The notes: generated by a model from the sequence alone, not told the origin. DNA of 64,000 nt from Nocardioides sp. QY071 (GCF_029961765.1 NZ_CP124681.1:3472001-3536000); one strand, 5' to 3'. Shown: positions 49,458-58,377, counted from the first letter of the stretch. A program made the numbers and translations.

Positions 49458-51191
49458 TCAGACCCCCGCGACGTAGATCGAGCGCATGACTTCGGCGGCG
49501 GTCGTGGTGCCGTCGGTGACCAGGCGGACCGCCTGCTCCTGGAGGGTGCGCATGCCCTGGCTCCGGGCGAGCTTGCGCATCTGGTCGTGCGGCGCCCGGT
49601 CGACGATCAGCTCCCGGACTTCGTCGGTGATCACGAGCATCTCGTAGACGCCGATCCGCTCCAGGTAGCCGGTGTGGGCGCAGAAGTGGCAGCCGGTGCC
49701 GTGCCGCCAGCCGCCGATCGGCTCCTGACCGCCGAACTGCTGCACGAAGGCGAGCTCGTCGGGCGAGGGCCGGTACGGCTCGAGGCAGGAGGTGCAGGTA
49801 CGACGGACCAGGCGCTGCGCGACCACCGCGGTCACAGAGGACGCGATGAGGAAGGCCTCGATGCCCATGTCGAGCAGGCGGTAGAGGGCGGAGACCGCCT
49901 CGGTGGCGTGCAGGGACGAGAGCACGAAGTGACCGGTGAGTGCGGACTGGACGGCGATCCGGGCGGTGTCGACGTCACGGATCTCGCCCACGAGGATGAC
50001 GTCGGGGTCCTGGCGCAGGATGGACTTCAGACCACCAGCGAAGGTGATGCCAGCCGCCTCGTTGATCTGGATCTGGTTGATCGAGTCGAAGGTGTACTCG
50101 ACCGGGTCCTCGATCGTCATCAGGTTCTTCTCGGGGCTGTTCAGCTCGCCGAGCGACGCGTAGAGCGTGGTGGTCTTGCCACCCCCAGTGGGGCCCGCGC
50201 AGATGACCATGCCGAACGGCGAGTGGATCAGCTGGGAGTAGCGCTCGGCGGTGTCGGCGGGCATGCCGAGCTGTTCGAGCTTGAACAAGGGTCGACTCTT
50301 GTCGAGGACCCGCATCACGATCTTCTCGCCACCGACGACCGCCGTGGTCGAGACCCGGATGTCGACCGCACGGCCGTCGATCTCCATCGAGATCTGGCCG
50401 TCCTGCGGCCGCCGCCGCTCGACGATGTTCATGCCGCCGAGGATCTTCACCCGGCTGACGATTGCCGGGCCGATGGATGCCGGCAGGTCGAGGACTTCGG
50501 TGAGGGCACCGTCGATGCGGTAGCGCACCCGGACCCGGTCGCCGGTCGGCTCGACGTGGATGTCGGAAGCCCGGTCCCGCAGCGCCTGGGTGATGACGGA
50601 CTGGACGACCCGGACGACGGGTGCCTCCTCGTTGACACTCACCGCCTCCAGCTCGGACGCCTCTCGGCGCAGCAGGTCCCGCGCCTCGAAGGCCTGGACC
50701 TGCCCGCCGACCTCGTGCGTGGCGCGGTACGACGTCGCGAGGCCCCGCTCGAGATCGCGACGCGTGATGACGAGAGGACACACTGGTCGTTCCAGCACCG
50801 CCGAGAGCAACTGGACCCGCTCGGGCGCAGGGTCCAGGACCGCGACCAGCACTCCGGACTCGTCGATCGTCAGCGGCAGGGCATCGAGGGCGAGTGCCTG
50901 GTCGCGCGTCAGGAGGGCCAGCGCCTCGGCGGCCGGGTCGAGCTGGCGGAAGTCCGCGACGCCGACACCATGGTGCTCAGCCAAGGCTCGTGCCAGGGCC
51001 TCGTCACTGATCGCACCGCTGGCGACGAGTCGCTCCCCCAGCCCGCCGTCCTGATCGCGGACCGCGTCCAGTTGGTACGGCTGCACCCGGCCAGCCGCGA
51101 CCAGGATGCGGCCGAGCCGCTCGTCGTCCTCGTCGGTGCGAGGGACGGCGACCGGAGCGTCGACCTTGCTGTGCTTGCCCTTCAGCCTCAT
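49458..51191 (-). CDS. pilB: Type IV pilus extension ATPase, PilB/GspE family
   Basis: This 577-residue protein has the N-terminal MshEN/GspE-N domain (about 30-190; LGERLVASGAISDEALARALAEHHG), then the ATPase core with Walker A AGPTGGGKTTTLYA, the Asp and His boxes (VGEIRDVDTARIAVQSALTGHFVLSSLHA) and a four-Cys zinc site (CTSCLEP and CHFCAHTGY). It powers pilin polymerisation. Only two bases separate its stop from the PilC start. Confidence 0.94.
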   Translation of the reverse strand: MRLKGKHSKVDAPVAVPRTDEDDERLGRILVAAGRVQPYQLDAVRDQDGGLGERLVASGAISDEALARALAEHHGVGVADFRQLDPAAEALALLTRDQALALDALPLTIDESGVLVAVLDPAPERVQLLSAVLERPVCPLVITRRDLERGLATSYRATHEVGGQVQAFEARDLLRREASELEAVSVNEEAPVVRVVQSVITQALRDRASDIHVEPTGDRVRVRYRIDGALTEVLDLPASIGPAIVSRVKILGGMNIVERRRPQDGQISMEIDGRAVDIRVSTTAVVGGEKIVMRVLDKSRPLFKLEQLGMPADTAERYSQLIHSPFGMVICAGPTGGGKTTTLYASLGELNSPEKNLMTIEDPVEYTFDSINQIQINEAAGITFAGGLKSILRQDPDVILVGEIRDVDTARIAVQSALTGHFVLSSLHATEAVSALYRLLDMGIEAFLIASSVTAVVAQRLVRRTCTSCLEPYRPSPDELAFVQQFGGQEPIGGWRHGTGCHFCAHTGYLERIGVYEMLVITDEVRELIVDRAPHDQMRKLARSQGMRTLQEQAVRLVTDGTTTAAEVMRSIYVAGV

Positions 51192-51207
51192 CGGACCTCG
51201 TCCCGCC

Positions 51208-52314
51208 TCACTGGCCCGCGCCGACGCCCGCGGTGTACCGCGGCCGGGCGTCGATGTCCTTGGGGTAGAGGCTGCGGGCGACCGCCTCCTCCTCCGTCAC
51301 GACGCCGTGCTGGATCAGGTGTGAGAGCGACTTCTCCAATGTGACCATGCCGTCCTGGGCCCCGGTCACGAGGGAGTTGCGCAGCTGGTGCGTCTTGCCC
51401 TCCTTGATCAGGTTGCGCACGGCCGGCGTGGCGGTGAGCACCTCGTAGGCGGCGATCATGCCGCCGCCGATCCGTGGGATCAGCCGCTGGTAGACGACAC
51501 AGGACAGGGCGGCCGCGAGCTGGACCCGGATCTGGGCCTGCTGCTCAGCCGGGAAGACATCGATCATGCGGCCCAGCGACTGGGCGGTGTCGTTGGTGTG
51601 CAGGGTCGCGAAGACGAGGTGCCCGGTCTCGGCGACGGTGAGGGCGAACTGGATCGACTCCAGGTCGCGCATCTCGCCCACGAGAAGGACGTCAGGGTCT
51701 TCACGCAGGACCGAGCGCAGCGCGTTGTGGAAGCTCTCCGTGTCGGTCCCGACCTCGCGCTGGTTGACGGCGGCCATCTTGTGGTCGTGGACGTACTCGA
51801 TCGGGTCCTCGACGGTGATGATGTGGCAGCCGCGGTTGGTGTTGATCAGGTCGATCAGCGACGCGAGGGTGGTCGACTTGCCCGAGCCGGTCGGGCCGGT
51901 CATCAGGATCAGGCCCTGGTGCTTCATCGCGAGGTCGCGGAGCACCGGCGGCAGGCCCAGCTCGTCGGGCGTCGGAACCGTGCGCGGGATCATCCGCAGC
52001 GCGACGGCGGTCAGGCCGCGCTGGGTGAAGGCGTTGCCGCGGATCCGGGCGTGCTCGCGCCAGGAGAAGGAGAAGTCGTACTCGTGGCTGCCGTCCCAGG
52101 CGTCGCGCTGCTCGGGCGTGAGCACCTCGGCCAGCAAGGAGTCCGTGTCCTCGTGGGTCAGCGCGGGCTGGCCGGGGACGGGCAGCAGGGTGCCGTCGAC
52201 CCGGACCATCGGCGGCAGGCCGACAGTGAGCATGAGGTCGGTGCCCTGGGCGTCCCAGAGGGCCGACAGCAGCCGGTCGACGTTGTCGCCGACACGGTGG
52301 AGGTGGTGGAACAC
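51208..52314 (-). CDS. pilT: Type IV pilus retraction ATPase, PilT
   Basis: This 368-residue protein opens with the PilT PAS-like domain and has Walker A MTGPTGSGKSTTLASL, the Asp box VEDPIEYVHDHKMAAVNQREVG and VGEMRDLESIQFALTVAETGHLVFATLHTNDTAQSLGR, which is diagnostic of PilT rather than PilB. It depolymerises pili, giving twitching or DNA uptake. GTG 52314 follows AGAGG. It lies between pilA and pilB in transcription order, preceded by a hairpin. Confidence 0.93.
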   Translation of the reverse strand: MFHHLHRVGDNVDRLLSALWDAQGTDLMLTVGLPPMVRVDGTLLPVPGQPALTHEDTDSLLAEVLTPEQRDAWDGSHEYDFSFSWREHARIRGNAFTQRGLTAVALRMIPRTVPTPDELGLPPVLRDLAMKHQGLILMTGPTGSGKSTTLASLIDLINTNRGCHIITVEDPIEYVHDHKMAAVNQREVGTDTESFHNALRSVLREDPDVLLVGEMRDLESIQFALTVAETGHLVFATLHTNDTAQSLGRMIDVFPAEQQAQIRVQLAAALSCVVYQRLIPRIGGGMIAAYEVLTATPAVRNLIKEGKTHQLRNSLVTGAQDGMVTLEKSLSHLIQHGVVTEEEAVARSLYPKDIDARPRYTAGVGAGQ

Positions 52315-52350
52315 GAGGTGCCTCTCAGTTCGCTGCTGACAGATGCCCGT

Positions 52351-52380
52351 GGAGGGCCGCCGAAACCGCGACGGCCCTCC
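52351..52380 (-). terminator. Hairpin between pilin gene and pilT (attenuator candidate)
   Basis: GGAGGGCCG and CGGCCCTCC form a perfect 9-bp stem around a 12-nt loop that can add two more pairs. On the minus strand it follows the pilin stop by 17 bases and precedes pilT by 36 bases. It could trim most transcription after the abundant pilin message. Confidence 0.6.
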
Positions 52381-52397
52381 TCGACAATCGGTGCGGA

Positions 52398-52763
52398 CTA
52401 GCAGGTCGCCTTGTCGACGTCGTCGACCGTGGTGGTGTTGCTGATGGTCACGCTGCCGATCGAGTCGCCGTCGAGGTTGGAGTGCAACCAATCCGGGTAG
52501 AGCGACTCGACCGTCTTGACGGTGGCTGCAGGGGCAACGTTGGGGTTGGGCTCGGAGGCCACGAAGGCCTCGTAGGCGGTCGCAACGGTCGCCTTCGACG
52601 TCTTGCAGGCCGAGGTCTCGCCCTTGTCCGTGATGCCCCGGACGGAGAAGACCACGATCGCGGCGAGGACGCCGAGGATGATGATGACGATCAGGAGCTC
52701 GATGAGTGTGAAGCCGCCGTCGTTGCGGCGTGCCGCCGAAAGGCGGTCAGAGAGTCGGCGCAT
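52398..52763 (-). CDS. pilA: Type IV major pilin, PilA-like
   Basis: This 121-residue prepilin has a 17-residue basic leader, then GGFTLIELLIVIIILGVLAAIVVF with cleavage after Gly and Glu at +5. The rest is a small globular domain with Cys53 and C-terminal Cys121 (a likely D-region disulphide) and an Asn/Thr-rich end. The leading position and strong GGAGG before the ATG suggest it is the major subunit. The 198 bp to the divergent PhaC-like gene include an unusually T/A-rich stretch near 52857-52875. Confidence 0.9.
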   Translation of the reverse strand: MRRLSDRLSAARRNDGGFTLIELLIVIIILGVLAAIVVFSVRGITDKGETSACKTSKATVATAYEAFVASEPNPNVAPAATVKTVESLYPDWLHSNLDGDSIGSVTISNTTTVDDVDKATC

Positions 52764-52961
52764 GCCAAAGCCTCCGGTAGGAGAGAGGGTTGATGAGAAA
52801 GGAGCAGCCCCCGAGCGCTGACGACAAGGAAACGCCCAGTGCGACGCGCCGTCATGGCTTTTCCATTTTCTTTACCGCCGTTTGGGTACTGCTCCGGAAT
52901 CTCGGGAAATTCGCTTCGGGTCGTGCTACACCGCCCCCGTGACGTGGGCCACACTGACTCC

Positions 52962-54035
52962 GTGGCTACGCCGAAGGCTCCCTCGAAGCAGTCCGTCCTC
53001 AACCTGTGGGACTTCCTCGTCAAGGGCGGGATCGCCGACCTGACCCGCACCCCGTCGGAGGTGATCGACACCGGGCGGACCCGCGAGCTGCACCGCTACG
53101 ACAGGGCGAGGGGCGTGCGCAGCAAGGGGATCCCCGTGCTCCTCGTCCCGCCGCTCGGCTCGCAGGCGAAGTGCTTCGACCTGCGCCAGGGGCTCTCGCT
53201 CGCGCAGGCGTTCGTCGATCGGGGGCGGCCGACGTACCTCGTCGACTACGGCCCGCTCAGGGGCGAGGACCGGCTGGTCGGGATCGAGCACTTCGTCAAC
53301 GACGTGCTGCCGCCGGCGATCCGCAAGGTGTCCGAGGACGCGGGCGGCAAGGACGTGCACCTGGTCGGGTGGTGCATGGGCGGCTTGCTCTCCCTCGGTA
53401 CGACGGCCGTCCACCGCGACCTGCCCATCCGCTCCGTGGCCATGGTGGCCAGCCCGTTCGACCTGTCCAAGCAGCCACTGCTGCGCCCGGTCCAGGTGGC
53501 CTCGAAGGTCACCCGCGGCAAGGTGGTGGGCTCCGCGCTCAAGGCGGCGGGCTCGGTACCGGCGCCGGTGGTGAGCATCGGGTGCAAGGCGACCGCGCTG
53601 CCGACGTACCTCAAGAAGCCGCGGACCCTGTGGAACAAGCGCGAGGACCGCGAGTTCCTCGGTCAGGTGCAGGCGGTCGACCACATCATGAACAACATGC
53701 TCGCCTACCCCGGGCGGGCGACACTGCAGGTCTACCAGCGCCTCGCGCTGCGCAACGAGCTCGCCACCGGCCGGATCCAGGGCCCCAACCACCTCATCGA
53801 CCTGGCGACCGTGACCGTGCCGGTCATGAACGTGGCGGGCAGGACCGACGTCCTCGTCCCGCCGGCCGCCGCGCACCACGTCGGCGAGCTGCTGACCGGC
53901 TCACCCGACGTGCGGCTGCCGCTCGCGCCGGGCGGGCACCTCGGCGTACTGACCGGCACTAAGGCCCCGGAGACGACGTGGGTGCACCTCCACGAGTTCC
54001 TCGAGGCCCACGACCGCAGGCGGCGCTCAGCCTGA
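52962..54035 (+). CDS. PhaC-like alpha/beta hydrolase (class III polyhydroxyalkanoate synthase-like)
   Basis: This 357-residue protein has the length of class III PhaC. The nucleophile box is GWCMGG, with Cys where lipases have Ser, as in PHA synthases. Asp in AGRTDVLVPP and His in PGGHLGV complete the Cys-Asp-His triad. It could polymerise hydroxyacyl-CoAs or be a related acyltransferase. No phaA/B or phasin gene is nearby. GTG 52962 begins the conserved part; an in-frame ATG further up at 52839 reads through the A/T-rich pilin promoter region. The last 9 bp overlap the convergent SDR gene. Confidence 0.75.
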   Translation: MATPKAPSKQSVLNLWDFLVKGGIADLTRTPSEVIDTGRTRELHRYDRARGVRSKGIPVLLVPPLGSQAKCFDLRQGLSLAQAFVDRGRPTYLVDYGPLRGEDRLVGIEHFVNDVLPPAIRKVSEDAGGKDVHLVGWCMGGLLSLGTTAVHRDLPIRSVAMVASPFDLSKQPLLRPVQVASKVTRGKVVGSALKAAGSVPAPVVSIGCKATALPTYLKKPRTLWNKREDREFLGQVQAVDHIMNNMLAYPGRATLQVYQRLALRNELATGRIQGPNHLIDLATVTVPVMNVAGRTDVLVPPAAAHHVGELLTGSPDVRLPLAPGGHLGVLTGTKAPETTWVHLHEFLEAHDRRRRSA

Positions 54036-54809
54036 GGAGGCCTCCGGGCGCCGCAGGGCCCGGTCGACCACGAACGGCAGGTGTCGGATGGCGACGGCGG
54101 CGAGCCGGCTGTCCCGACCGGGTACGACGAGGAACCCGCGCCGCCGGGCCAGCGCGCGCACGAGTGTGTCGGCCACCGCCTCCGGCGCGAGCGTCGCGAC
54201 GCTCTCCTCCGCAGCGAGCACCTCGGCCGGCTTGTGCCGGTTCTCCTCGTCGAAGCCGGGGGTCAGCGTGTTCGGCGGGCACAGGACCAGCACCCGCAGC
54301 CCGTAGGGCCGGACCTCGCGACGCAGCGCCTCGGAGAACCCGATCACGCCGAACTTCGTCGCGCTGTAGACCGTGTAGCCGAACACCCCGGCGAGCCCGG
54401 CCATCGAGGAGGTCGTGACGATGGTGCCGCGGCCGGAGGCACGCAGGTGTGGCAGCACCGCGCGGCAGACGTTGATGGTGCCGAGCAGGTTGGTCGTGAC
54501 CATGCCGGTCACGTCCTCGGCCGGCAGGTCCTCGAGGTAGCCGGGCCGCGCATAGCCCGCGGTCGTCACCACCAGGTCGGGTACGCCGAGCTCGGCGACC
54601 AGCGCGTCGACCACGGCCCGGGTCGCCACCGGGTCCGTCACGTCAACCGCCCGAGCGAGTGCACCGGCCCCCAGCCGGACCAGTGCCGCGTCCAGCTTGG
54701 CCGCCGACCGCGACAGCACCACCACCCGCCGCCCGGAGGCGACCAGCCGCTCCGCGACCGCCAGGCCGATCCCCTCCGAACCACCGAACACGAACGCGAG
54801 CCCAGCCAT
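54027..54809 (-). CDS. SDR oxidoreductase (3-ketodihydrosphingosine-reductase-like)
   Basis: This protein of about 260 residues has the cofactor motif GGSEGIG, a Ser in TSSMAG and the active-site YSATK. GGSEGIG in place of TGxxxGIG and the order of helices resemble 3-ketodihydrosphingosine reductases and related membrane-associated SDRs. The substrate is unknown. The start is ATG 54809 (or GTG two codons earlier). Confidence 0.82.
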   Translation of the reverse strand: MAGLAFVFGGSEGIGLAVAERLVASGRRVVVLSRSAAKLDAALVRLGAGALARAVDVTDPVATRAVVDALVAELGVPDLVVTTAGYARPGYLEDLPAEDVTGMVTTNLLGTINVCRAVLPHLRASGRGTIVTTSSMAGLAGVFGYTVYSATKFGVIGFSEALRREVRPYGLRVLVLCPPNTLTPGFDEENRHKPAEVLAAEESVATLAPEAVADTLVRALARRRGFLVVPGRDSRLAAVAIRHLPFVVDRALRRPEASSG

Positions 54810-54826
54810 GGGCACAGGCTCGCAGA

Positions 54827-55255
54827 TCAGTGGCCGACGTGCTCCTCGAACACCAGCACGGTCTGGGTCGCGACGACCTCGGGCAGCGACTGGATCCGCT
54901 CGAGGACCAGCTCGCGCAGGTGCTCGGCGTCGCGGGCGCGGACCAGGATCACGCAGTCGAAGTCACCGGCGACCAGCGCGACGTGCGCGGCCTCCTCCAT
55001 CGCCCACACCTTCGAGCGGAACGTCTTCCAGGTGTTCTGCTTGATCCGGACGTGGATGTACGCCGGCAGGCCCAGCCCCAGCGCTGCGGGGTCGACGTCG
55101 ACGGTGAACCCGCGGATCACGCCCGTGTCGACGAGCCGCTTGACCCGCGCGTAGGCGCTGGCCCGGCTGATCCCCACGCGCTCGGCGACCTCCCGGATCG
55201 AGGTCCGGGAGTCGGCCCGCAGGACGTCCAGGATCTCGCTGTCGACACCATCCAT
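54827..55255 (-). CDS. Lrp/AsnC-family transcriptional regulator
   Basis: This 142-residue protein has an N-terminal HTH (about 5-50; ILDVLRADSRTSIREVAERVGISRASAYARVKRL) and a C-terminal RAM/AsnC ligand domain (about 65-140). It is divergent from phenylalanine 4-monooxygenase across 90 bp. In this class, Lrp-like regulators often activate an adjacent amino-acid catabolic gene when the amino acid is present, so it is the likely Phe-responsive regulator. ATG 55255 is preferred over 55279. Confidence 0.9.
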   Translation of the reverse strand: MDGVDSEILDVLRADSRTSIREVAERVGISRASAYARVKRLVDTGVIRGFTVDVDPAALGLGLPAYIHVRIKQNTWKTFRSKVWAMEEAAHVALVAGDFDCVILVRARDAEHLRELVLERIQSLPEVVATQTVLVFEEHVGH

Positions 55256-55345
55256 ACGAGACAGATTGCCACCGATCACGCGTCACGGATAGCCATTCGT
55301 CCGACCCGACTCGCATTTGGGTGGACCGCGTCACAGACTGCTGCC

Positions 55346-56242
55346 ATGTTCGAGGAAGGTCAGTACTTCGCGCCCGTGACCGCCGACGAGGACGGTTCGC
55401 TCAAGGTCCATCTCGGTGCCGACCACCCCGGGTTCGCCGACCCGGCGTACCGCGCCCGTCGCGACGCCCTCGCCACCCTCGCCAGCAACTGGCGTCCGGG
55501 CCAGCCCTGCCCGACGGCGGAGTACACCGCCGACGAGCACGAGGTGTGGCGGGTCGTCAGCGAGGCGCTGGTGACCAAGCACCGCGCCTACGGCTGCCGC
55601 GAGTTCCTCGACGGCAAGGAGTCCCTCGGCCTCCCGATCGACCGGATCCCGCAGCTCGCCGAGGTCAGCGAGTGGCTCGCGCCGCTGACCGGCTTCAGCT
55701 ACCGGCCCGCCGCCGGCCTGGTCCCGCTGCGCGAGTTCTACGGCACGCTCGCCGACAAGGGGTTCTGGTCCACCCAGTACGTCCGCCACCACTCGGTGCC
55801 GCTCTACACGCCCGAGCCCGACGTGCTGCACGAGGTCGTCGGCCACGGCAACACCCTCGCGAACCCGCGCTTCACCGCGCTCTACGAGCTCGCCGGGCAG
55901 GCCTCCCGCCGGGTCCGCACCACCGAGGCGCTGGAGTTCGTCAGCAAGGTCTTCTGGTTCACCCTCGAGTTCGGCGTGCTGTGGGAGTCCGGCGAGCTCA
56001 AGGCGTACGGCGCCGGCATCCTCTCCTCCCCCGGCGAGATCGAGGCGTTCCGCGGCATGAACATCCGCCCGCTCGACATCGCCGCGATGGGCACCCAGCT
56101 CTACGACATCACCGACTACCAGGACGTGCTGTACGTCGCGGACTCGTTCACCCAGCTCGAGGACGTCGTCGGCGGCTTCTGGGCCGACTGCACCGACGAC
56201 TCGATCGCCGAGATCCTGGCCCGCACCCCGGCCCACGCCTGA
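55346..56242 (+). CDS. phhA: Phenylalanine 4-monooxygenase (phenylalanine hydroxylase)
   Basis: This 298-residue enzyme is the bacterial monodomain form. The iron ligands are His162 and His167 in PDVLHEVVGHG, and Glu208 in FTLEFG. Pterin-binding regions (GLVPLREFYGTLADKGFWSTQYVRH) are intact. It hydroxylates Phe to Tyr with tetrahydrobiopterin and O2. No pterin carbinolamine dehydratase gene (phhB) is next to it. The first copy of the dispersed palindrome lies 11 bp after its stop. Confidence 0.94.
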   Translation: MFEEGQYFAPVTADEDGSLKVHLGADHPGFADPAYRARRDALATLASNWRPGQPCPTAEYTADEHEVWRVVSEALVTKHRAYGCREFLDGKESLGLPIDRIPQLAEVSEWLAPLTGFSYRPAAGLVPLREFYGTLADKGFWSTQYVRHHSVPLYTPEPDVLHEVVGHGNTLANPRFTALYELAGQASRRVRTTEALEFVSKVFWFTLEFGVLWESGELKAYGAGILSSPGEIEAFRGMNIRPLDIAAMGTQLYDITDYQDVLYVADSFTQLEDVVGGFWADCTDDSIAEILARTPAHA

Positions 56243-56253
56243 CCCGGGCTCGC

Positions 56254-56314
56254 GTCGTACCTGACGTATCTGCTCTCTCGACGGGCAGATCGCGACAGAT
56301 CCGTCAGGTACGAC
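56254..56314. repeat. Dispersed palindromic element, copy 1
   Basis: GTCGTACCTGACGTATCTG (56254-56272) and its inverse (56296-56314) pair with one mismatch around a 23-nt loop. A second copy is at 57395-57454. Between phhA and the next gene it may act as a terminator. Confidence 0.75.
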
Positions 56315-56370
56315 GGGCCAGGCTCCGCGCGGCTTGTGGATGAGCCTCACGGCCGCTCCCGATCTCACCC

Positions 56371-57405
56371 ATGCTCGCCGGCATGGGACTCGACATCACC
56401 CGCTCCGGTCTGGTCGTGCCGGTGCGCATCGATCCGTCCGGCCGTGCCGGGCCGACCCCAGGGCAGGTCCGTGGACGGCGCTGGCGCACTGCCGGGCCGT
56501 ACCACTTCGTGCCCGCCGACGTCGCCCTCACGACGCAGCAACGCATCCTCGAAGCCGTCGCCTGCCTCCCACCCGGCTCGGCAGCGACCGGCTGGGCCGC
56601 ACTGAGCTGGCTCGAAGCACGGTGGTTCGACGGTGTCGCCGCCGACGGGTCGGCGCTGCCGGTGCCGGTGGCGCTGGGCGACCGACGGGTCGCCCGCAAG
56701 CGGCCGGGGGTGACCCTCTCGGAGGACTGGCTCTTCGCCGACGACGTCGTCGTCATCGACGGGCTCCCCGTCACGATCCCGTTGCGCTCGGTCACCTTCG
56801 AAGCCCGCACCGCCTCCGACGACATCGCCGCCGTCCGCGCGATCGACATGGCCGCGTACGACGACCTGGTCGACCTCGCCTCCCTGCACGCCTACACCGC
56901 ACGCCTGATCAGCCGCCGCGGCAAGCGCCGCCTCGAACGCGCCCTCGCCGTGGCCGACGAGAACGCCTGGTCGCCGATGGAGGTCGTGATGCGGCGGATC
57001 TGGCACCAGCACCGCAGCGGCATCCTGCTCTGCAATGCCCCGATCTTCGACCTGCAGGGCCGCCACCTGTTCACCCCCGACCTTCTCGACCCCGTAGCGG
57101 GCGTCGCCGGCGACTACGACGGCGTCGATCACCTGGAGGGCGGTCGGCACAGTCGCGACCTGATGCGTGAGGAGCTCACTCGCCGGGCGGGCATCGAGGT
57201 GGTCACGATGATGGCGGGACGCGGCGAAGCGGCGCGCTTCCGGTACCGGCTCGACGGAGCGCTGGCCCGCGCCGCCGGGCCGACCGTGCCACGCACCTGG
57301 ACACTCGCACAGCCCGACTGGTGGGTCGACACCTCGACCGTGGCGCGTCGGCGCGCGCTCACACCCGCGCAGCGCGAGATCTGGCTCCGGCACCGTCGTA
57401 CCTGA
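56371..57405 (+). CDS. DUF559/AbiEi-like protein with degenerate PD-(D/E)xK nuclease-type core
   Basis: This protein of about 344 residues has an N-terminal region of winged-helix type (about 25-75) and a C-terminal DUF559-like domain: SPMEVVMRRIW, then FDLQGRHLFTPDLLDPVAGVAGDYDGVDH. The Glu, Asp and Asp of the latter match the nuclease-type core, but no clear catalytic Lys follows. Such proteins are numerous in Nocardioides and relatives and are variously labelled type IV antitoxin (AbiEi) or endonuclease-like; the role is not known. The start is ATG 56371 or 56383. The stop codon lies within the second palindrome copy. Confidence 0.72.
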   Translation: MLAGMGLDITRSGLVVPVRIDPSGRAGPTPGQVRGRRWRTAGPYHFVPADVALTTQQRILEAVACLPPGSAATGWAALSWLEARWFDGVAADGSALPVPVALGDRRVARKRPGVTLSEDWLFADDVVVIDGLPVTIPLRSVTFEARTASDDIAAVRAIDMAAYDDLVDLASLHAYTARLISRRGKRRLERALAVADENAWSPMEVVMRRIWHQHRSGILLCNAPIFDLQGRHLFTPDLLDPVAGVAGDYDGVDHLEGGRHSRDLMREELTRRAGIEVVTMMAGRGEAARFRYRLDGALARAAGPTVPRTWTLAQPDWWVDTSTVARRRALTPAQREIWLRHRRT

Positions 57406-57454
57406 CGGATCTGCTCCTTCCGTGGCCGGTCCACGACAGATTCGTCAGGTACGA
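57395..57454. repeat. Dispersed palindromic element, copy 2, supplying stop codons to both flanking genes
   Basis: GTCGTACCTGACGGATCTG (57395-57413) and its inverse (57437-57454) pair with one mismatch around a 23-nt loop. The sequence CGT-ACC-TGA in each arm is the 3' end of the DUF559-type gene (stop 57403-57405) and of the lysR gene (stop 57447-57445). Arms are almost identical to copy 1; the loops differ. Confidence 0.8.
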
Positions 57455-58377
57455 GGACTGCGAGCGGCCCAGGCGACCAGCTCGCGCGCCGGTCCCTCGG
57501 GCGGGTGCGGCCCGCCCTTCCAGACCGCGTGCAGGCGGCGGGTGAGGTCGAGGCCGGTGACGGTGATCCGGACCAGCCGACCGGTGGCGAGGTCGTCGCG
57601 TACGGCGTGCGCGCCGACCGCGGCCGGACCGGCACCGGCGGCGACGGCGGCTCGCACGGCAGCGGTGCTGGAGAGCTCGAGGACGGGCGTCGCGCGGGGC
57701 AGGTCGGCGAGGGCCCGCTCGAGGACGGTGCGGGTGCCCGACCCCGCCTCCCGTACGACGAGCGGCGTGGCCGCGAGGGTCTCGGCGCTCACCCGGCGAC
57801 GGGACCTCAGCGACCACGGGTGCTGGGGTCCGACGACGACGAGCAGCTCGTCGGTGCCGACCAGGCGGCGACGCAGGCCGCGCGGGGCCTCGGGACCCTC
57901 GACGAACCCGAGCGCCACGTCGCCGCCCTCGACCAGCTCGGCCACCCGGACGCTGTTGGTCGCGGTCATCCTGACCTCGGTCGGCTGCTGGCCGCGCTGC
58001 ACCTGCTGCGCGCGCAGGCCGACCAGCCAGCCGGGCAGCAGATGCTCGGCGATGGTGAGGCTGGCGGCGATGTCGAGGTGGCCGCGACGATCGGCCCGCA
58101 GGGCGGCGATGCCGGCGTCCAGCTCCTGTGCGGCGTCGAGCACCCGGTCGGCCCACTGCACGACCAGCTCGCCGGTCGGCGTCAGCTCCGAGCCGCGCTT
58201 GCTGCGGGCCACGAGCGGCTCCCCGACGAGCGCCTCCATGGTCCGCACCCGGGAGGACGCGGCCTGCTGGCTGATGCCCAGCTCGGTGGCGGCAGCCCCC
58301 AGCGAACCGGTCCGGGCGACGACGACGAGCAGCTCCAGCGCACGCAGGTCGGGGACGTGGGGGCCGAGCATGCTCAC
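57445..58377 (-). CDS. LysR-family transcriptional regulator (CysB/CbbR-like)
   Basis: This 310-residue protein has an HTH at about 10-68 (LVVVARTGSLGAAATELGISQQAASSRVRTME) and a LysR substrate domain (about 95-300) with a GHLDIAASLTIAEHLLPGWL start, as in YeiE/CbbR-type regulators. GTG 58377 overlaps the stop of the histidine kinase by 4 bp (an ATG two codons in is the alternative). Being translated from the kinase message is unusual for a LysR gene; there is no divergent target next to it. Confidence 0.9.
   Translation of the reverse strand: MSMLGPHVPDLRALELLVVVARTGSLGAAATELGISQQAASSRVRTMEALVGEPLVARSKRGSELTPTGELVVQWADRVLDAAQELDAGIAALRADRRGHLDIAASLTIAEHLLPGWLVGLRAQQVQRGQQPTEVRMTATNSVRVAELVEGGDVALGFVEGPEAPRGLRRRLVGTDELLVVVGPQHPWSLRSRRRVSAETLAATPLVVREAGSGTRTVLERALADLPRATPVLELSSTAAVRAAVAAGAGPAAVGAHAVRDDLATGRLVRITVTGLDLTRRLHAVWKGGPHPPEGPARELVAWAARSPRT

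Noticed and set aside
52764..52961. Cyclic di-GMP riboswitch in the pilin leader
   Set aside because: The location would suit one, but I could not align the GEMM core or find its paired stems. The region is only unusually A/T-rich.
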